From positions 24,764-88,763 of the forward strand of contig CAIOZY010000039.1 in NCBI GenBank assembly GCA_903862935.1: 64,000 nucleotides of DNA, in the 5' to 3' direction. The notes beneath the pieces were generated by a model. That model was given only the letters and a program-made list of their open reading frames with translations. It had not been told where the DNA came from and ran no database searches. How positions within the stretch are numbered: the first letter of the stretch is position 1; each line of letters begins with the position of its first letter. This DNA is from an uncultured Opitutaceae bacterium. GTDB taxonomy: Bacteria; Verrucomicrobiota; Verrucomicrobiia; Opitutales; Opitutaceae. A program made the position numbers and the translations under genes. Shown piece by piece: positions 52,332 through 62,126 of this stretch.

Positions 52332-54605
52332 ATGCTTCCCCGACGAGGCCTATTGGACCCCATGCACCCTTGGCTGCGCACCCTCCTGCTTTGGGCCGCT
52401 ATCGGGTCTGTTCCGGCGCAACTCGCCTTTGCCGAGCAAAATACGCCTGATTTCAGGCTTCGGCAGCTTCTCATTGCCGACACCGAGACCAAGGCGAGCG
52501 CCATGCAAACGCAGCCTGCTGCTCCGTGGATCGTCGTGCTAGACGAGCCCCTGCTCGGGTCTGACGAATTTTCCGACCTACTAAGTGGTTACCGCGGCAA
52601 GCCGCTCACAGCCGACAGCATAAAGAGCATAGAACGCGACATCACGTCGTATCTAAAGGCGAAGGGACAGAAGCTTGTGGACGTGGTGGTGCCGGAACAG
52701 AACATTGCAAACGGGCAGCTTCGGCTCGGGGTCATGGTCGGCCGCTACGATCTGTTCCGTCTGTTGATAACCGGGGACGAGGCCAAGGCTTCCCACTACC
52801 CAACGCCCCTCGGGGCGGGGCAGATCGTTCTCGACCAGGCACCGGTCTTCGAGTCCCAAGACTTCGCGGTCGCGATGTCCCCCTACTTCGGGGGGGCCAT
52901 CACTGACGAGACGGTCAAGCGACTGATCTCGAGCCTGTCGGCGTATCTAAAACTCCATGACATGCTGCTCGCTCATGTTTACATCCCAACGCAGGACATC
53001 TCCACGGGTGAATTTCGGATTGGCGTGGCCCTCGGCCGTTACCCGCTGCGCAGGCTCATTATCGCTGACACACCCAGCAAGGCGGCATCCGCGGCGCCCA
53101 GCGAAGGCGAGGGCCCGTTGGTCCTCAGGGATGAGCAAGTTCTCTCGACCCCGGAATTCTCCGACCTGGTGGCTCCCTATCTCGGCCAGCCCATCACGCA
53201 CGAGTCGATCGAGCGTCTCCTGGCGGCGATCAACGGGTACTTCAGCCGCCATGACCGGCCGGTCGTCAACGTCGCTGTCGCCACCGAGAACCTCGGCAAG
53301 GGGGAGGTCAGGATCGCAGCGGCTGTCGGACACTACAAGGACCTGGTCTTCCGAGGTAACAAGTGGTTCGGTCAGGACGTTCTCACCAGCCGGCTCGGCA
53401 TCAACCCCGGGGAGGAGGTCAGGACCTCCACCCTGGAGTCGGCCATCAATTGGGCCAACCAGAATCCCTTCCGGCAGGTCCAGGTTCTGATAAACACCTT
53501 GAACGGGCAGCCCGGCCTTGCCGACCTAAACGTGGCCGTCCAAGAGCGGATGCCCTACCGGTTCGCGGTTTCCTACGACGACACCGGCAACTCGGTGATC
53601 GGCAACAATCACTACACCGGCTCCCTGCAATTCGGCAACCTCTGGGGACGTGAGCACCAGGCCACCTACCAGTACACGACGACCGACGCCGGGCACCTCT
53701 ACCGCTCCCACAGCGGAGAGTACCGGCTCCCCCTGCCCTGGCGCCACTACTTGGTCCTGACGGGCGCCTATGCGACCTTCCACCCGACATTCGGACAGGG
53801 GCACTTCGACGTCTTGGGAAAAAACTTGATCGCCGACCTGCGATACCTCGTGCCGGTGGCACGCGGCGCCTGGTCGCTGGAATACTCGGCCGGGGTCGAC
53901 TTCAAGCAGTCCAACAACAACCTCCTGTTCGGAGGATTTTATCAAGTCTACGACACCGCGAACGATATCGCGCAGCTGACCGCCTCGGTTACCGCCGTTC
54001 GCCATGATACCCGCGGATCGTGGACCTTCGCGGGAAACGGCTACTTCAGCCCCGGGGGCTTCAACTCCCGCAACACCGATGCCTCCTTCAATCAGGCCCC
54101 CAACCTGGGGACCCAGGCCCGCTACGGCTATGCCACTGTGGTGGCGCAGCGCGTCACCACTCTTCCCAGGGACTTCCAGTTGTTTAACCGCGCCCAACTG
54201 CAACTGTCGAGCGCCCGGCTTCTCGGTAGCGAGCAGCTGTCGATCGGCGGCACGGCGACCGTGCGGGGCTATAACGAGCGTATCTATTCGGGCGACCAGG
54301 GGTGGATTCTGAGCACCGAGCTGCGCGGCCCAGACATGGCCTGGCAGGTTCCGATCCTCCCGAAAAACTTCCGTCCACTGCAGTTCCGCCCGCTCGTGTT
54401 CTGGGACTACGCCCGGGTTTCCTACAAGCACACGCTGATATCGGATTTCAACCTCGACCCTCTGATGAGCACGGGCGTCGGCCTGCGCTCGAACCTGGCT
54501 AGCAACTTCAACCTCTCGGCCGACTATGGCTGGCAACTGCTCGACACGACCTACCCCCAGCCCCGGCGCGACCGCGGTCACATCCAGGTTACTTTCGCGT
54601 ATTGA
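52332..54605 (+). CDS. tpsB: TpsB outer-membrane transporter with tandem extra POTRA domains (ShlB/FhaC family)
   Basis: This 757-residue protein has a signal peptide ending near AQLAFA. Residues about 41-139, 140-237 and 238-335 are three copies of one POTRA1-like domain, each beginning near RLLIAD, passing through an (I/L)T.E.I segment and ending near G.(L/F/V)R(L/I)....GRY. A POTRA2 domain follows (about 336-407), then the 16-stranded barrel with the conserved VRGY motif in ATVRGYNERIYSGDQGW. The family normally has two POTRAs in total. It secretes the divergently encoded TpsA. ATG 52332 was used; ATG 52362 would give a shorter signal peptide. Confidence 0.92.
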   Translation: MLPRRGLLDPMHPWLRTLLLWAAIGSVPAQLAFAEQNTPDFRLRQLLIADTETKASAMQTQPAAPWIVVLDEPLLGSDEFSDLLSGYRGKPLTADSIKSIERDITSYLKAKGQKLVDVVVPEQNIANGQLRLGVMVGRYDLFRLLITGDEAKASHYPTPLGAGQIVLDQAPVFESQDFAVAMSPYFGGAITDETVKRLISSLSAYLKLHDMLLAHVYIPTQDISTGEFRIGVALGRYPLRRLIIADTPSKAASAAPSEGEGPLVLRDEQVLSTPEFSDLVAPYLGQPITHESIERLLAAINGYFSRHDRPVVNVAVATENLGKGEVRIAAAVGHYKDLVFRGNKWFGQDVLTSRLGINPGEEVRTSTLESAINWANQNPFRQVQVLINTLNGQPGLADLNVAVQERMPYRFAVSYDDTGNSVIGNNHYTGSLQFGNLWGREHQATYQYTTTDAGHLYRSHSGEYRLPLPWRHYLVLTGAYATFHPTFGQGHFDVLGKNLIADLRYLVPVARGAWSLEYSAGVDFKQSNNNLLFGGFYQVYDTANDIAQLTASVTAVRHDTRGSWTFAGNGYFSPGGFNSRNTDASFNQAPNLGTQARYGYATVVAQRVTTLPRDFQLFNRAQLQLSSARLLGSEQLSIGGTATVRGYNERIYSGDQGWILSTELRGPDMAWQVPILPKNFRPLQFRPLVFWDYARVSYKHTLISDFNLDPLMSTGVGLRSNLASNFNLSADYGWQLLDTTYPQPRRDRGHIQVTFAY

Positions 54606-54609
54606 CCGG

Positions 54610-55653
54610 ATGAAACGCGTCCACATCGGCCACCACTTCTTCGGGGCCGGTAACCTCGGCGACGACTTCATGCTGGCCGGGTTCTTCGCCGCCCTGGGTT
54701 CGCGGGCGTCTCGGGCAGCCTTCACCTGCTGCGTGCCCCATCCCTGGGAGCCCCTCGCCCGGCGTTTTCCCCAGGTGGACTGGCGCCCTTATGATGAGGA
54801 CAGCCGTCGCCGGTCAATCGAGGCCTGCGACCTGTGGCTGGGCCTGGGCGGCTCGCCCTTCCAAAGCGCCGTGTCGAGCTGGTTTTCCGACCACCTCGAG
54901 AGAGAGACAAGACTTTGCGCCGCAGCAAGAAAACCCATGTATTTTCTGGGCGTGGGCGGCCAGGACCCGGCTGCCTACCGCGTGCCGGCCCTTCGCGCGG
55001 CAGCGCGCCAGGCCGAGGCGATCTGGACCCGCGACCCAGGCACCGCCGAAGCGCTCCGGGCCCTCGTTCCGACCTCGGTCCGGGCGGGTGCTGACTTGGC
55101 GCACGCGTTCTTTGAGGCGAATCCCCCACCCAAGACCCAGCCGGGGCGGCTGTGCGCCGTTTTGAACTTCGACTTTGCGCCGTGGCCGGGCCTGCCGTCG
55201 GCGCTGGAGGCGCTCGCGGCCATCCCCGCCTCTGAACGGGTCTGGATCGCCCAAGAGGCCAGGAACCTGCCCGGGGCCGAGCGGGCCTTGTACTCAGCTG
55301 TGTCCGAAACCGAAAAGGCCCGCTGGCGCCTCCACGCGGTCGACATCCCCGGTTCGACGGCCGCTGCGGCCCTCGCCAACTGGCCGGGCGGCGAATGGGT
55401 CCTCTCTTCCCGCTATCACGCAACCCTGGTGGCGGCCTGGGCGGGATCGCGCGTCGCGGTGCTGGCGACCAACACTAAGCTCAGCTCCGCGGCTCAGGAA
55501 TGCGGCTACCCCGAGATGCCGCTCAGCGGCGACCCGGCGGCGCTGCCGGGGCTTCTGACCGCGGCCAGCCCGCCCCAAAGGTCGATCCTCCTCTCCCGAG
55601 CTGCGCTCGCCCGGCGCTCCTGCGCCGAGTTCGCGCAGGCCGCCGGCCTTTAG
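54610..55653 (+). CDS. Polysaccharide pyruvyltransferase family protein
   Basis: This 347-residue protein has HHFFGAGNLGDDFMLAGF at the N-terminus, the GN.GD signature of the CsaB/PssM pyruvyltransferase family, and a GT-B-like second domain with SSRYHATLVAAWAGS, the donor loop shared with family members. Such enzymes add pyruvyl ketals from phosphoenolpyruvate to wall or exopolysaccharide sugars. The acceptor is unknown here. It begins 4 nt after the tpsB stop, so it is almost certainly co-transcribed with the transporter gene. Confidence 0.75.
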   Translation: MKRVHIGHHFFGAGNLGDDFMLAGFFAALGSRASRAAFTCCVPHPWEPLARRFPQVDWRPYDEDSRRRSIEACDLWLGLGGSPFQSAVSSWFSDHLERETRLCAAARKPMYFLGVGGQDPAAYRVPALRAAARQAEAIWTRDPGTAEALRALVPTSVRAGADLAHAFFEANPPPKTQPGRLCAVLNFDFAPWPGLPSALEALAAIPASERVWIAQEARNLPGAERALYSAVSETEKARWRLHAVDIPGSTAAAALANWPGGEWVLSSRYHATLVAAWAGSRVAVLATNTKLSSAAQECGYPEMPLSGDPAALPGLLTAASPPQRSILLSRAALARRSCAEFAQAAGL

Positions 55654-55698
55654 TTTTCCCTTTCCCTGCACGGGCTTCCGCGTTGTGGTAGGCAAGGC

Positions 55699-56445
55699 AT
55701 GCCTCACACCTCGAACGGAAAATGGCCCAAGATCCTGCCGCCGCTCACCCCGGAGCAAGCGCGGATCAATGACGAGTTTATGAGGCTGTGGCACGAGGTC
55801 CTGCCCCGCCGATTCGGGATTGTCGAGCGGTTCAACCATAACTTTCCCGTCCGCCACTCCCCGCGGGGATTCCGCTCGACCCTCGAGATCGGGGCCGGGC
55901 TCGGGGAGCACCTCAACCACGAGAAACTCTCAGCCGAGCAGGAGAAAAACTACTACGCCCTGGAACTGCGCGAAAACATGGCTGAGAAGATTCGGGCTCA
56001 GTTTCCCCGGATCCGCACGATTGTGGGCGACTGCCAGGCGCGGCTGGACTTTGCGGACGGGAGTTTCGACCGGATCCTGGCCATCCATGTCCTGGAGCAC
56101 CTGCCCAACCTTCCGGCCTGCATCCGCGAGTGCCACCGCCTCGTGCGGCCCGAGGGCCGCCTGATCATTGTCATTCCGACCGAGGGAAGCCCGGCCTACG
56201 GGCTTGCGCGCAAGCTCTCCGCGGAGCGGGTGTACAAGAAAAGATGGGGCGGAGACTACTCCTGGATCCCCAAGCGCGAGCACATCAACCTGGCCCCGGA
56301 GATCATCGGCGAACTCGAGCCGTACTTTTCCATTGAGAAGAAGCGCTGCTTCCCCCTGCCCTTCCTTCCGTTTGTCTTCTGCAACCTGTGCATCGGGCTT
56401 GTCCTCAAGCCCCGTCCGGCTCCCGCAACCGGAAATTCCCCATGA
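55699..56445 (+). CDS. Class I SAM methyltransferase
   Basis: This 248-residue protein has FRSTLEIGAGLGEHL as SAM motif I, then FDRILAIHVLEHLPNLPACI, the post-I region common in methyltransferases of glycan loci. The C-terminus has a hydrophobic stretch (LPFLPFVFCNLCIGLVL) that may sit at the membrane. The substrate is unknown. It follows the pyruvyltransferase-like gene by 45 nt and its TGA overlaps the ATG of the epimerase gene. Confidence 0.83.
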   Translation: MPHTSNGKWPKILPPLTPEQARINDEFMRLWHEVLPRRFGIVERFNHNFPVRHSPRGFRSTLEIGAGLGEHLNHEKLSAEQEKNYYALELRENMAEKIRAQFPRIRTIVGDCQARLDFADGSFDRILAIHVLEHLPNLPACIRECHRLVRPEGRLIIVIPTEGSPAYGLARKLSAERVYKKRWGGDYSWIPKREHINLAPEIIGELEPYFSIEKKRCFPLPFLPFVFCNLCIGLVLKPRPAPATGNSP

Positions 56446-57422
56446 AGCGAGCCTTCGTAACCGGCGCCGCCGGATTCATCGGGTCGACCCTGGTCGACCG
56501 CCTCCTGGCCGACCAGGTCGAGGTCACCGGCTGGGACAACTTCTCCACCGGCCAGGAACGGTTCCTCGATAGCGCCCGGGCCCACGGCTCCTTCCGTCTG
56601 GTCCGCGGGGACAACCTCGACCTGGCCTCCCTGACAGCGGCCATGCGGGGCTGCGACACGGTCTTCCACCTGGCGGCCAACGCCGACGTCCGGTTCGGAA
56701 CCGACCACCCCAAGAAGGACCTCGAGCAGAACACGATCGCCACCTTCAATGTCCTCGAGGCGATGCGCACGAACGGGGTCAAGACGATCGCCTTCTCGTC
56801 CACCGGCTCGGTCTACGGCGAGAGCCCGGTCATCCCCACCCCCGAGGACGCCCCGTTTCCCGTCCAGACCTCCCTCTACGGCGCCTCGAAGGTCGCCGGG
56901 GAGGGGATGATCTCGGCCTACGGGGAGGGATTCGGGACCGAGGCCTACATCTTCCGTTTCGTGTCGATTCTGGGCGAACGCTACACCCACGGGCACGTCT
57001 TTGACTTCTACAAGCAGCTGCTCGACCACCCCGAATCCCTCAGGATCCTGGGAGACGGGTCCCAGCGGAAGAGCTACCTGTACGTGCAGGACTGCATCGA
57101 CGCGATCCTGCACGTCATGCGCCTGGGGACCGCGCGGAGCGCCCCCCACCGCACTCAGATCTACAACCTCGGGGCCCCGCAGTACGTTCGGGTGAACGAC
57201 AGCGTGGGGGTGATCACCAAGACCCTGGGTCTCAAACCCGCCCTGAGCTACACGGGCGGCTCCCGAGGCTGGATCGGGGACAACCCCTTCATCTTCCTCG
57301 ACACAAATAAGGTCGCGGCGACCGGCTGGAGGCCGAAGCTCACGATCGAGCAGGGAATCGTCCGGACGCTGCGCTGGCTTGAGGCCAACCGCTGGGTCTT
57401 TGAGGCCCGGCCCGGCGCCTGA
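56442..57422 (+). CDS. NAD-dependent sugar epimerase/dehydratase (extended SDR)
   Basis: This 326-residue enzyme has the NAD-binding FVTGAAGFIGSTLVDRLL at the N-terminus, VFHLAANADV, the Ser in SSTGSVYGE and the catalytic YGASK motif (Y.x.x.x.K), and a C-terminal sugar-binding domain. It resembles UDP-glucose/UDP-N-acetylglucosamine 4-epimerases and GDP-sugar dehydratases; the nucleotide sugar cannot be named. ATG 56442 forms the ATGA overlap with the preceding methyltransferase. It would provide an activated sugar for the glycan built by this operon. Confidence 0.88.
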   Translation: MKRAFVTGAAGFIGSTLVDRLLADQVEVTGWDNFSTGQERFLDSARAHGSFRLVRGDNLDLASLTAAMRGCDTVFHLAANADVRFGTDHPKKDLEQNTIATFNVLEAMRTNGVKTIAFSSTGSVYGESPVIPTPEDAPFPVQTSLYGASKVAGEGMISAYGEGFGTEAYIFRFVSILGERYTHGHVFDFYKQLLDHPESLRILGDGSQRKSYLYVQDCIDAILHVMRLGTARSAPHRTQIYNLGAPQYVRVNDSVGVITKTLGLKPALSYTGGSRGWIGDNPFIFLDTNKVAATGWRPKLTIEQGIVRTLRWLEANRWVFEARPGA

Positions 57423-57428
57423 CCGTCC

Positions 57429-59903
57429 ATGGGCTCTTCCGCGGATGAGCCCCGCAGCGCGGGGCAGGTGGCGGAAACCCCGGCCCGCCTGTCGGTGGGC
57501 TGGATCGACCTGGCGCTGTGCGCGGCCCTTCTCATCGGGGGCTTCCTTTACCTGGCGGACGCCCCCCGCTGGGCCGCCAACACCTACGTGGGGCAGGCCC
57601 AGTACGGCGACGCCCAGTTCTGGTGGGACGGGGCTCTGCATTTCTCACAGGGGATCATCGCAGAGAACCCGAACCTCACGTACCGCATGGGCTACGCGGC
57701 CTTCGCCGGGTCGTTCGCGGCGCTACTCGGTCCGGACTACTTCGCCTTCCACCGGGTGCTGATCCTCGTCTTTCTCGCGGCGGCCGCGGCCCTGTATCTT
57801 TCGGCAAAGTCGCTCTTGGGAAGGCCGGCGGCGGCCTTCGGGGCCGCCCTGCTCGTCTTCAACCCGTACACGGCCGAGTGGATCGCCGTGTCCAGTTCCG
57901 ACGGGTTGGGGATGATCCTCAACCTGTCGGCCCTTCTCGCCCTGTGTGCCGGGGTGAGGTCCAGGCCGCGCCTGGGGTGGATCGCCGCGTCGGGCTCGCT
58001 GATGGCGCTTGCCTCGCTCACCCGGCCGCTCATGAACCCGGCGATGCTGCCCGCGGCGATCGCCGCGGGCGCCGCCGCGGGCTGGCGGCCGAAGGCGGTC
58101 GTTGCGGCCTGGGGGGCGCTCCTCGGGCCCTTCCTCGCCCTCACCCTGGCCTGGATGACCCTCATGGCGGTGACGACGGGCAACTTCGCGCTGACCGGGG
58201 CAAGCCAGGACTCCTCGGCCTTCTACGCGGCGAGCGACCCCCAGATCCAGGTCTGGCGCGGGGACATGTACGGGCCGGTCTGGAAGGCCGCCATGGACCG
58301 GTACCACACACCCAACCCCACCGCAAGCCAGCTCAACCGCGAATTCTGGACCCTCTCAGCGCAAAACTACCGGCGCCACTGGCGCTTCCACCTGGATCGG
58401 TTTTGGCCGCACGTCGAGCAGCTGGCGGGCTTCACCTCCGCCCGGTCCGCCTACACCGACCCGACCGCATCGCTCGCGCGAACCCTGATCAAGGCGGCCC
58501 TGACGGCCTGCCTGGCGGGGGCCGCCTTGTTCCGGAGGCGCTGGGCCGCAGCCGCCGCGGCCGCGGCACTGGGGGGCCTCTGGATCTATTGGGCCCCGTT
58601 CCAAATTGCCGGGGTCGTCGCGGCGAGCGGGGTCGGTCTGGCCGCCTTCTTCTGGGGAAACCGCTCCTGGTTTCTCCTGGCGAGCTACTGGTGGATCGGG
58701 GTCCTGGCCCTCTACCTCACCGGCGGCACCTGGGGTCCGCCCCTGGGCCCGACCCACGACATGAACGCCCTGGGCTACCGCCTCGGGTTCCAGTTCATCT
58801 TCGCCGGCGACCTGCTGATCGCCGGCCTCCTGGCCGGGGCCTCGCGCCTGCCGTGGCGCGGCGTTGCGGCGGAAGGCTCGGCCGGCTTGCTCGCGCCGAG
58901 CGCCCTAGCGGCGCGAATCCTGAAACTTGCAGCCCGCGGTGCGGGCGCGGCCCTGTGCCTGGCGCTTGCGGCCGGCTGTGCGCTCGTCGCCGTGCGCGGC
59001 GCGGCGCGGGCCCGCGTCGCGCCGGTGCGCTACCCGGCGCCCGGCGAGGCGCTCCGAGCGCTGGTCGGTCCGGGCGCGGACCTGCCCAAGTTGGCTGCGG
59101 ACGCGCACGACCTGGGGACAAGGATCGAGGCCCTCACCGGCGAACCGGTCGCGGCGACGGCGATGAGTTCGGGCTTCGTGTGGAACCTGCCCGGGCAGCG
59201 GCGCAGCGTCCTCTATCTCTATCAGCAGGACCTGGTCCGGCCGATTCACATGCACCCGCACTGGTTCCTCGGGGAAATCTCCCAGCATGTTCCGGAGACC
59301 GAGTGGATGGAGCGCCAGGGCGTCTGGGTCTTAAGGTCGTTTCGCGACGCGGCCCCGCCGACCAACCTGCCGTACTATATAGAGGTGGCCGCGATCCAAG
59401 CCTTTGTTCCGCTCGCCTCCGACGGGCGCTCCTACGACCTGGAGCACGCCCGGGTGTTTCCCCTGTCCAAGTACGCAACCCAGCTGGCCGCGAGCGGGCA
59501 ACTCTCCTTCCGGGGTTCGGAGCCGGAGTGGGTCGTCAATTCGGGGGCTGACAAATACCCGAGGCGGTTCGCCGTCCGGGCCAAGGCGGGCCCGGCAGGA
59601 CCGCTTGAGATGGAGCTGGACCTGAGGGCCGCCCGGGGAAAAGCCTCGCTGCGGTTCGGCTGGCGCCTGGAGTCGGCCGGGATCCACGCCAAGGAAATCG
59701 GGACGCCGGCGATGAAGGCGGTCTCCGCGGGGCGAACCCTGTGGAGGGCGCAACTCGGCGGGCCGGGCGGGGACCTGGCCTGGGCGGAGATCCCTCTCGA
59801 GGGCGCAGGCTCCTCCGTCGTGCTCAGTTGCACGGGCATCGCCCCGACAGACACCCTGTGGATCTACGAGTTCAATTTGACCGCCTCAGACTTTTCCCGG
59901 TAG
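57429..59903 (+). CDS. Large GT-C-like membrane protein, unknown specificity
   Basis: This 824-residue protein has about 11 predicted membrane helices in residues 20-560 followed by a soluble beta-rich C-terminal domain. The loop after helix 1 reads QYGDAQFWWDGALHFSQG, with acidic residues where GT-C/PMT-type transferases carry the catalytic Asp. NPYTAEWIAVSSSDGLGMIL and LTRPLMNPAMLP resemble GT39/GT83-type proteins. It begins 6 nt after the epimerase stop. It is likely a glycosyltransferase using a polyprenyl-linked sugar, though no signature proves it. Confidence 0.7.
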   Translation: MGSSADEPRSAGQVAETPARLSVGWIDLALCAALLIGGFLYLADAPRWAANTYVGQAQYGDAQFWWDGALHFSQGIIAENPNLTYRMGYAAFAGSFAALLGPDYFAFHRVLILVFLAAAAALYLSAKSLLGRPAAAFGAALLVFNPYTAEWIAVSSSDGLGMILNLSALLALCAGVRSRPRLGWIAASGSLMALASLTRPLMNPAMLPAAIAAGAAAGWRPKAVVAAWGALLGPFLALTLAWMTLMAVTTGNFALTGASQDSSAFYAASDPQIQVWRGDMYGPVWKAAMDRYHTPNPTASQLNREFWTLSAQNYRRHWRFHLDRFWPHVEQLAGFTSARSAYTDPTASLARTLIKAALTACLAGAALFRRRWAAAAAAAALGGLWIYWAPFQIAGVVAASGVGLAAFFWGNRSWFLLASYWWIGVLALYLTGGTWGPPLGPTHDMNALGYRLGFQFIFAGDLLIAGLLAGASRLPWRGVAAEGSAGLLAPSALAARILKLAARGAGAALCLALAAGCALVAVRGAARARVAPVRYPAPGEALRALVGPGADLPKLAADAHDLGTRIEALTGEPVAATAMSSGFVWNLPGQRRSVLYLYQQDLVRPIHMHPHWFLGEISQHVPETEWMERQGVWVLRSFRDAAPPTNLPYYIEVAAIQAFVPLASDGRSYDLEHARVFPLSKYATQLAASGQLSFRGSEPEWVVNSGADKYPRRFAVRAKAGPAGPLEMELDLRAARGKASLRFGWRLESAGIHAKEIGTPAMKAVSAGRTLWRAQLGGPGGDLAWAEIPLEGAGSSVVLSCTGIAPTDTLWIYEFNLTASDFSR

Positions 59904-59921
59904 CCTTCACCCAACCCTCCC

Positions 59922-60689
59922 GTGTCCGTTCCCGCCGCACAACATAACCGCGAGATCCACGAGAACATCAAGGCCTGGGAGAAAAAGCCCGCCCTGCGCG
60001 AGGTCTACCGTGAGTTCCACCGGCTGATCGCCCGCAGCCTCATCGACTGCCCCGGTGCCGTCACCCTGGAGCTCGGCTCGGGAATCGGCAAGATCAAGGA
60101 GACGATTCCCCACTGCGTCACCTCGGACATCTTCCCCAACCCGTGGCTCGACCGCACGGAGAACGCCTACGCCCTGTCGTACGGGGACGGCGCCGTTGCG
60201 AACCTGATCCTCTTCGACGTCTGGCACCACCTGCAATACCCGGGAACGGCGCTCCGGGAATGCCGCCGGGTCCTGAGGCCGGGCGGCAGGCTTCTGATCT
60301 TCGACCCGGGAATGGGCCTGGCGGGCCGCCTGGTTTACGGCATGTTCCACCACGAGCCCCTCGGGTTCGGGCAGCCCCTGTCCTGGGAGGCCCCCGCGGG
60401 GTGGAATCCCCATCAGGCCCCGTATTTTGCGGCCCAGGCCTCGGCGCACCGCTTCTTCGTCCGCCGGGAGCGCACGGAATGGGAGGCCGACTGGTCGCTC
60501 GTGCGCCTCTGCCGCCTTTCTGGGCTGGCCTATGTGGGAAGCGGCGGCTTCCGGGGGCCCAGGCTTTACCCGAGCGCCCTGTGCCCGGCCCTGCGGGCCA
60601 TCGACAGGGGCCTGTCTGCCCTGCCGGGTATCTTCGCGAGCCGCCTGCTGGTTGTGCTTGAGCGCCCGCCGGGCGCGCGCGAGGGTTAG
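59922..60689 (+). CDS. Class I SAM methyltransferase
   Basis: This 255-residue protein has TLELGSGIGKIKETIP as motif I and VWHHLQYPGTALRECRRVLRPGGRLLIF as the post-I and motif III segments. It starts with a GTG at 59922, 18 nt after the GT-C-like gene. Its acceptor is unknown. Its close spacing to genes on both sides shows it belongs to the glycan operon. Confidence 0.83.
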   Translation: MSVPAAQHNREIHENIKAWEKKPALREVYREFHRLIARSLIDCPGAVTLELGSGIGKIKETIPHCVTSDIFPNPWLDRTENAYALSYGDGAVANLILFDVWHHLQYPGTALRECRRVLRPGGRLLIFDPGMGLAGRLVYGMFHHEPLGFGQPLSWEAPAGWNPHQAPYFAAQASAHRFFVRRERTEWEADWSLVRLCRLSGLAYVGSGGFRGPRLYPSALCPALRAIDRGLSALPGIFASRLLVVLERPPGAREG

Positions 60690-60694
60690 ACCCC

Positions 60695-62125
60695 ATGCCC
60701 AGCCCGAGCACGTTCCCGAGCGCGCCCCTTCTTGAGAAGGTCAGGGCCCACTACGACGGCATGGCCCCGAGCAACTCCTGGGCCGCCCGGGGCTACTCGC
60801 GCTGGCTCGCCCGCTACTACAACCGGATCATCCCCGAGGACGCCTCCGTCCTTGAGGTCGGCTGCGGGGCGGGTGGGCTCCTGTCCGGCCTGAAGGCCCG
60901 CAGGGTGACCGGAGTTGATCTGTCCGAGCGGCAGCTCGAGGCAGCCCGGAAGGCCGTGCCCCACGGCCGGTTTTTCCGGCAGTCCGGCGAGCTGCTCGAA
61001 TTGGACGAGCGCTTCGACGTCATCATCATCTCCGAGACGCTCAACCTGGCGGTGGACGTGCAGGCCCTCCTGGAGCGGCTGCACCGGGTGGCCGGGCCGA
61101 GGACGCGCCTGGTCATGAACTTCCCGTCGGCCCTCTGGCGCCCGGCCTTCGGCCTGGCGACAGCCCTGGGACTCAGGCCCCGGCATCCGCGCAGCAGCTG
61201 GCTGTCGACCCATGATGTCTCGAACCTGCTCTCTCTCTCCGGGTGGGAGGTCGTGTGGACCCAGTCGAGGATCCTCGTGCCCTTCGGCCTTCTCGGAGTG
61301 GACACCCTGGCGAACCGCTGGCTTGCCCCGCTCGTGCCATGGCTTTGCCTGTGCGTGTTCTGCTCGGCCCGGCCCGGCCGCAGGCCGCCTGAGGCGGGTG
61401 CGAGGCCCCCCAAGGTCTCGGTCGTCATCCCCGCCCGCAACGAGGCGGGCAACATCGCCGAGGCCGTCCGGAGGACCCCCCAGATGGGCGGGGGGACCGA
61501 GCTGATCTTCGTCGAGGGGCACTCCCGCGACGACACGTGGGAGCGGATCAGGCAGGCCCAGCGCGACCTCCCGGAACGCGAAATCAAGATCCTCCAGCAG
61601 GGGGGATCGGGCAAGGGGGACGCCGTCCGAGCGGGATTCGCCGCGGCCACCGGGGACATCCTCATGATCCTGGACGCGGACCTGACCATGCCGCCCGAGG
61701 AGCTGCCCAAGTTCTACGAGGTGCTCGCCTCCGGCCGGGCGGAGTTCGGCAACGGCGTGCGGCTGGTCTACCCGATGGAGCGGGAGGCTATGAGGTTCTT
61801 GAACCTGTGCGCGAACAAGGCCTTCGGAGTCGCGTTCTCGTGGCTTCTGGGCCAGCCCGTCAAGGACACCCTGTGCGGGACCAAGGTCCTCTGGAGGGCC
61901 GACTATGAGAGGATCGCCGCCAACCGGGCCTTCTTCGGCGAGTTCGACCCGTTCGGGGACTTCGACCTGCTCTTCGGCGCGGCCAAGCTCTCGTTGAAAA
62001 TCGCCGACATTCCGATCCGCTACCGCGAGCGAACCTACGGATCGACCAACATCCAGAGGTGGCGCCACGGCTGGCTCCTGCTGCGGATGGTCGGTTTCGC
62101 GGCGCGCAAGCTGAAGTTTGTCTGA
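60695..62125 (+). CDS. Fusion of SAM methyltransferase and GT2 glycosyltransferase
   Basis: In this 476-residue protein, residues 1-230 form a class I methyltransferase (VLEVGCGAGGLLSGLK, VTGVDLSERQLEAAR). Residues from about 240 form a GT2 enzyme (KVSVVIPARNEAGNIAEAV, DADLTMPPEE, and a TLCGTKVLWRADY motif near the end). The two domains are joined by a hydrophobic and arginine-rich linker (WLCLCVFCSARPGRR). A single polypeptide could methylate and glycosylate in the same pathway. It starts 5 nt after the preceding gene. Confidence 0.87.
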   Translation: MPSPSTFPSAPLLEKVRAHYDGMAPSNSWAARGYSRWLARYYNRIIPEDASVLEVGCGAGGLLSGLKARRVTGVDLSERQLEAARKAVPHGRFFRQSGELLELDERFDVIIISETLNLAVDVQALLERLHRVAGPRTRLVMNFPSALWRPAFGLATALGLRPRHPRSSWLSTHDVSNLLSLSGWEVVWTQSRILVPFGLLGVDTLANRWLAPLVPWLCLCVFCSARPGRRPPEAGARPPKVSVVIPARNEAGNIAEAVRRTPQMGGGTELIFVEGHSRDDTWERIRQAQRDLPEREIKILQQGGSGKGDAVRAGFAAATGDILMILDADLTMPPEELPKFYEVLASGRAEFGNGVRLVYPMEREAMRFLNLCANKAFGVAFSWLLGQPVKDTLCGTKVLWRADYERIAANRAFFGEFDPFGDFDLLFGAAKLSLKIADIPIRYRERTYGSTNIQRWRHGWLLLRMVGFAARKLKFV

Positions 62126-62126
62126 G

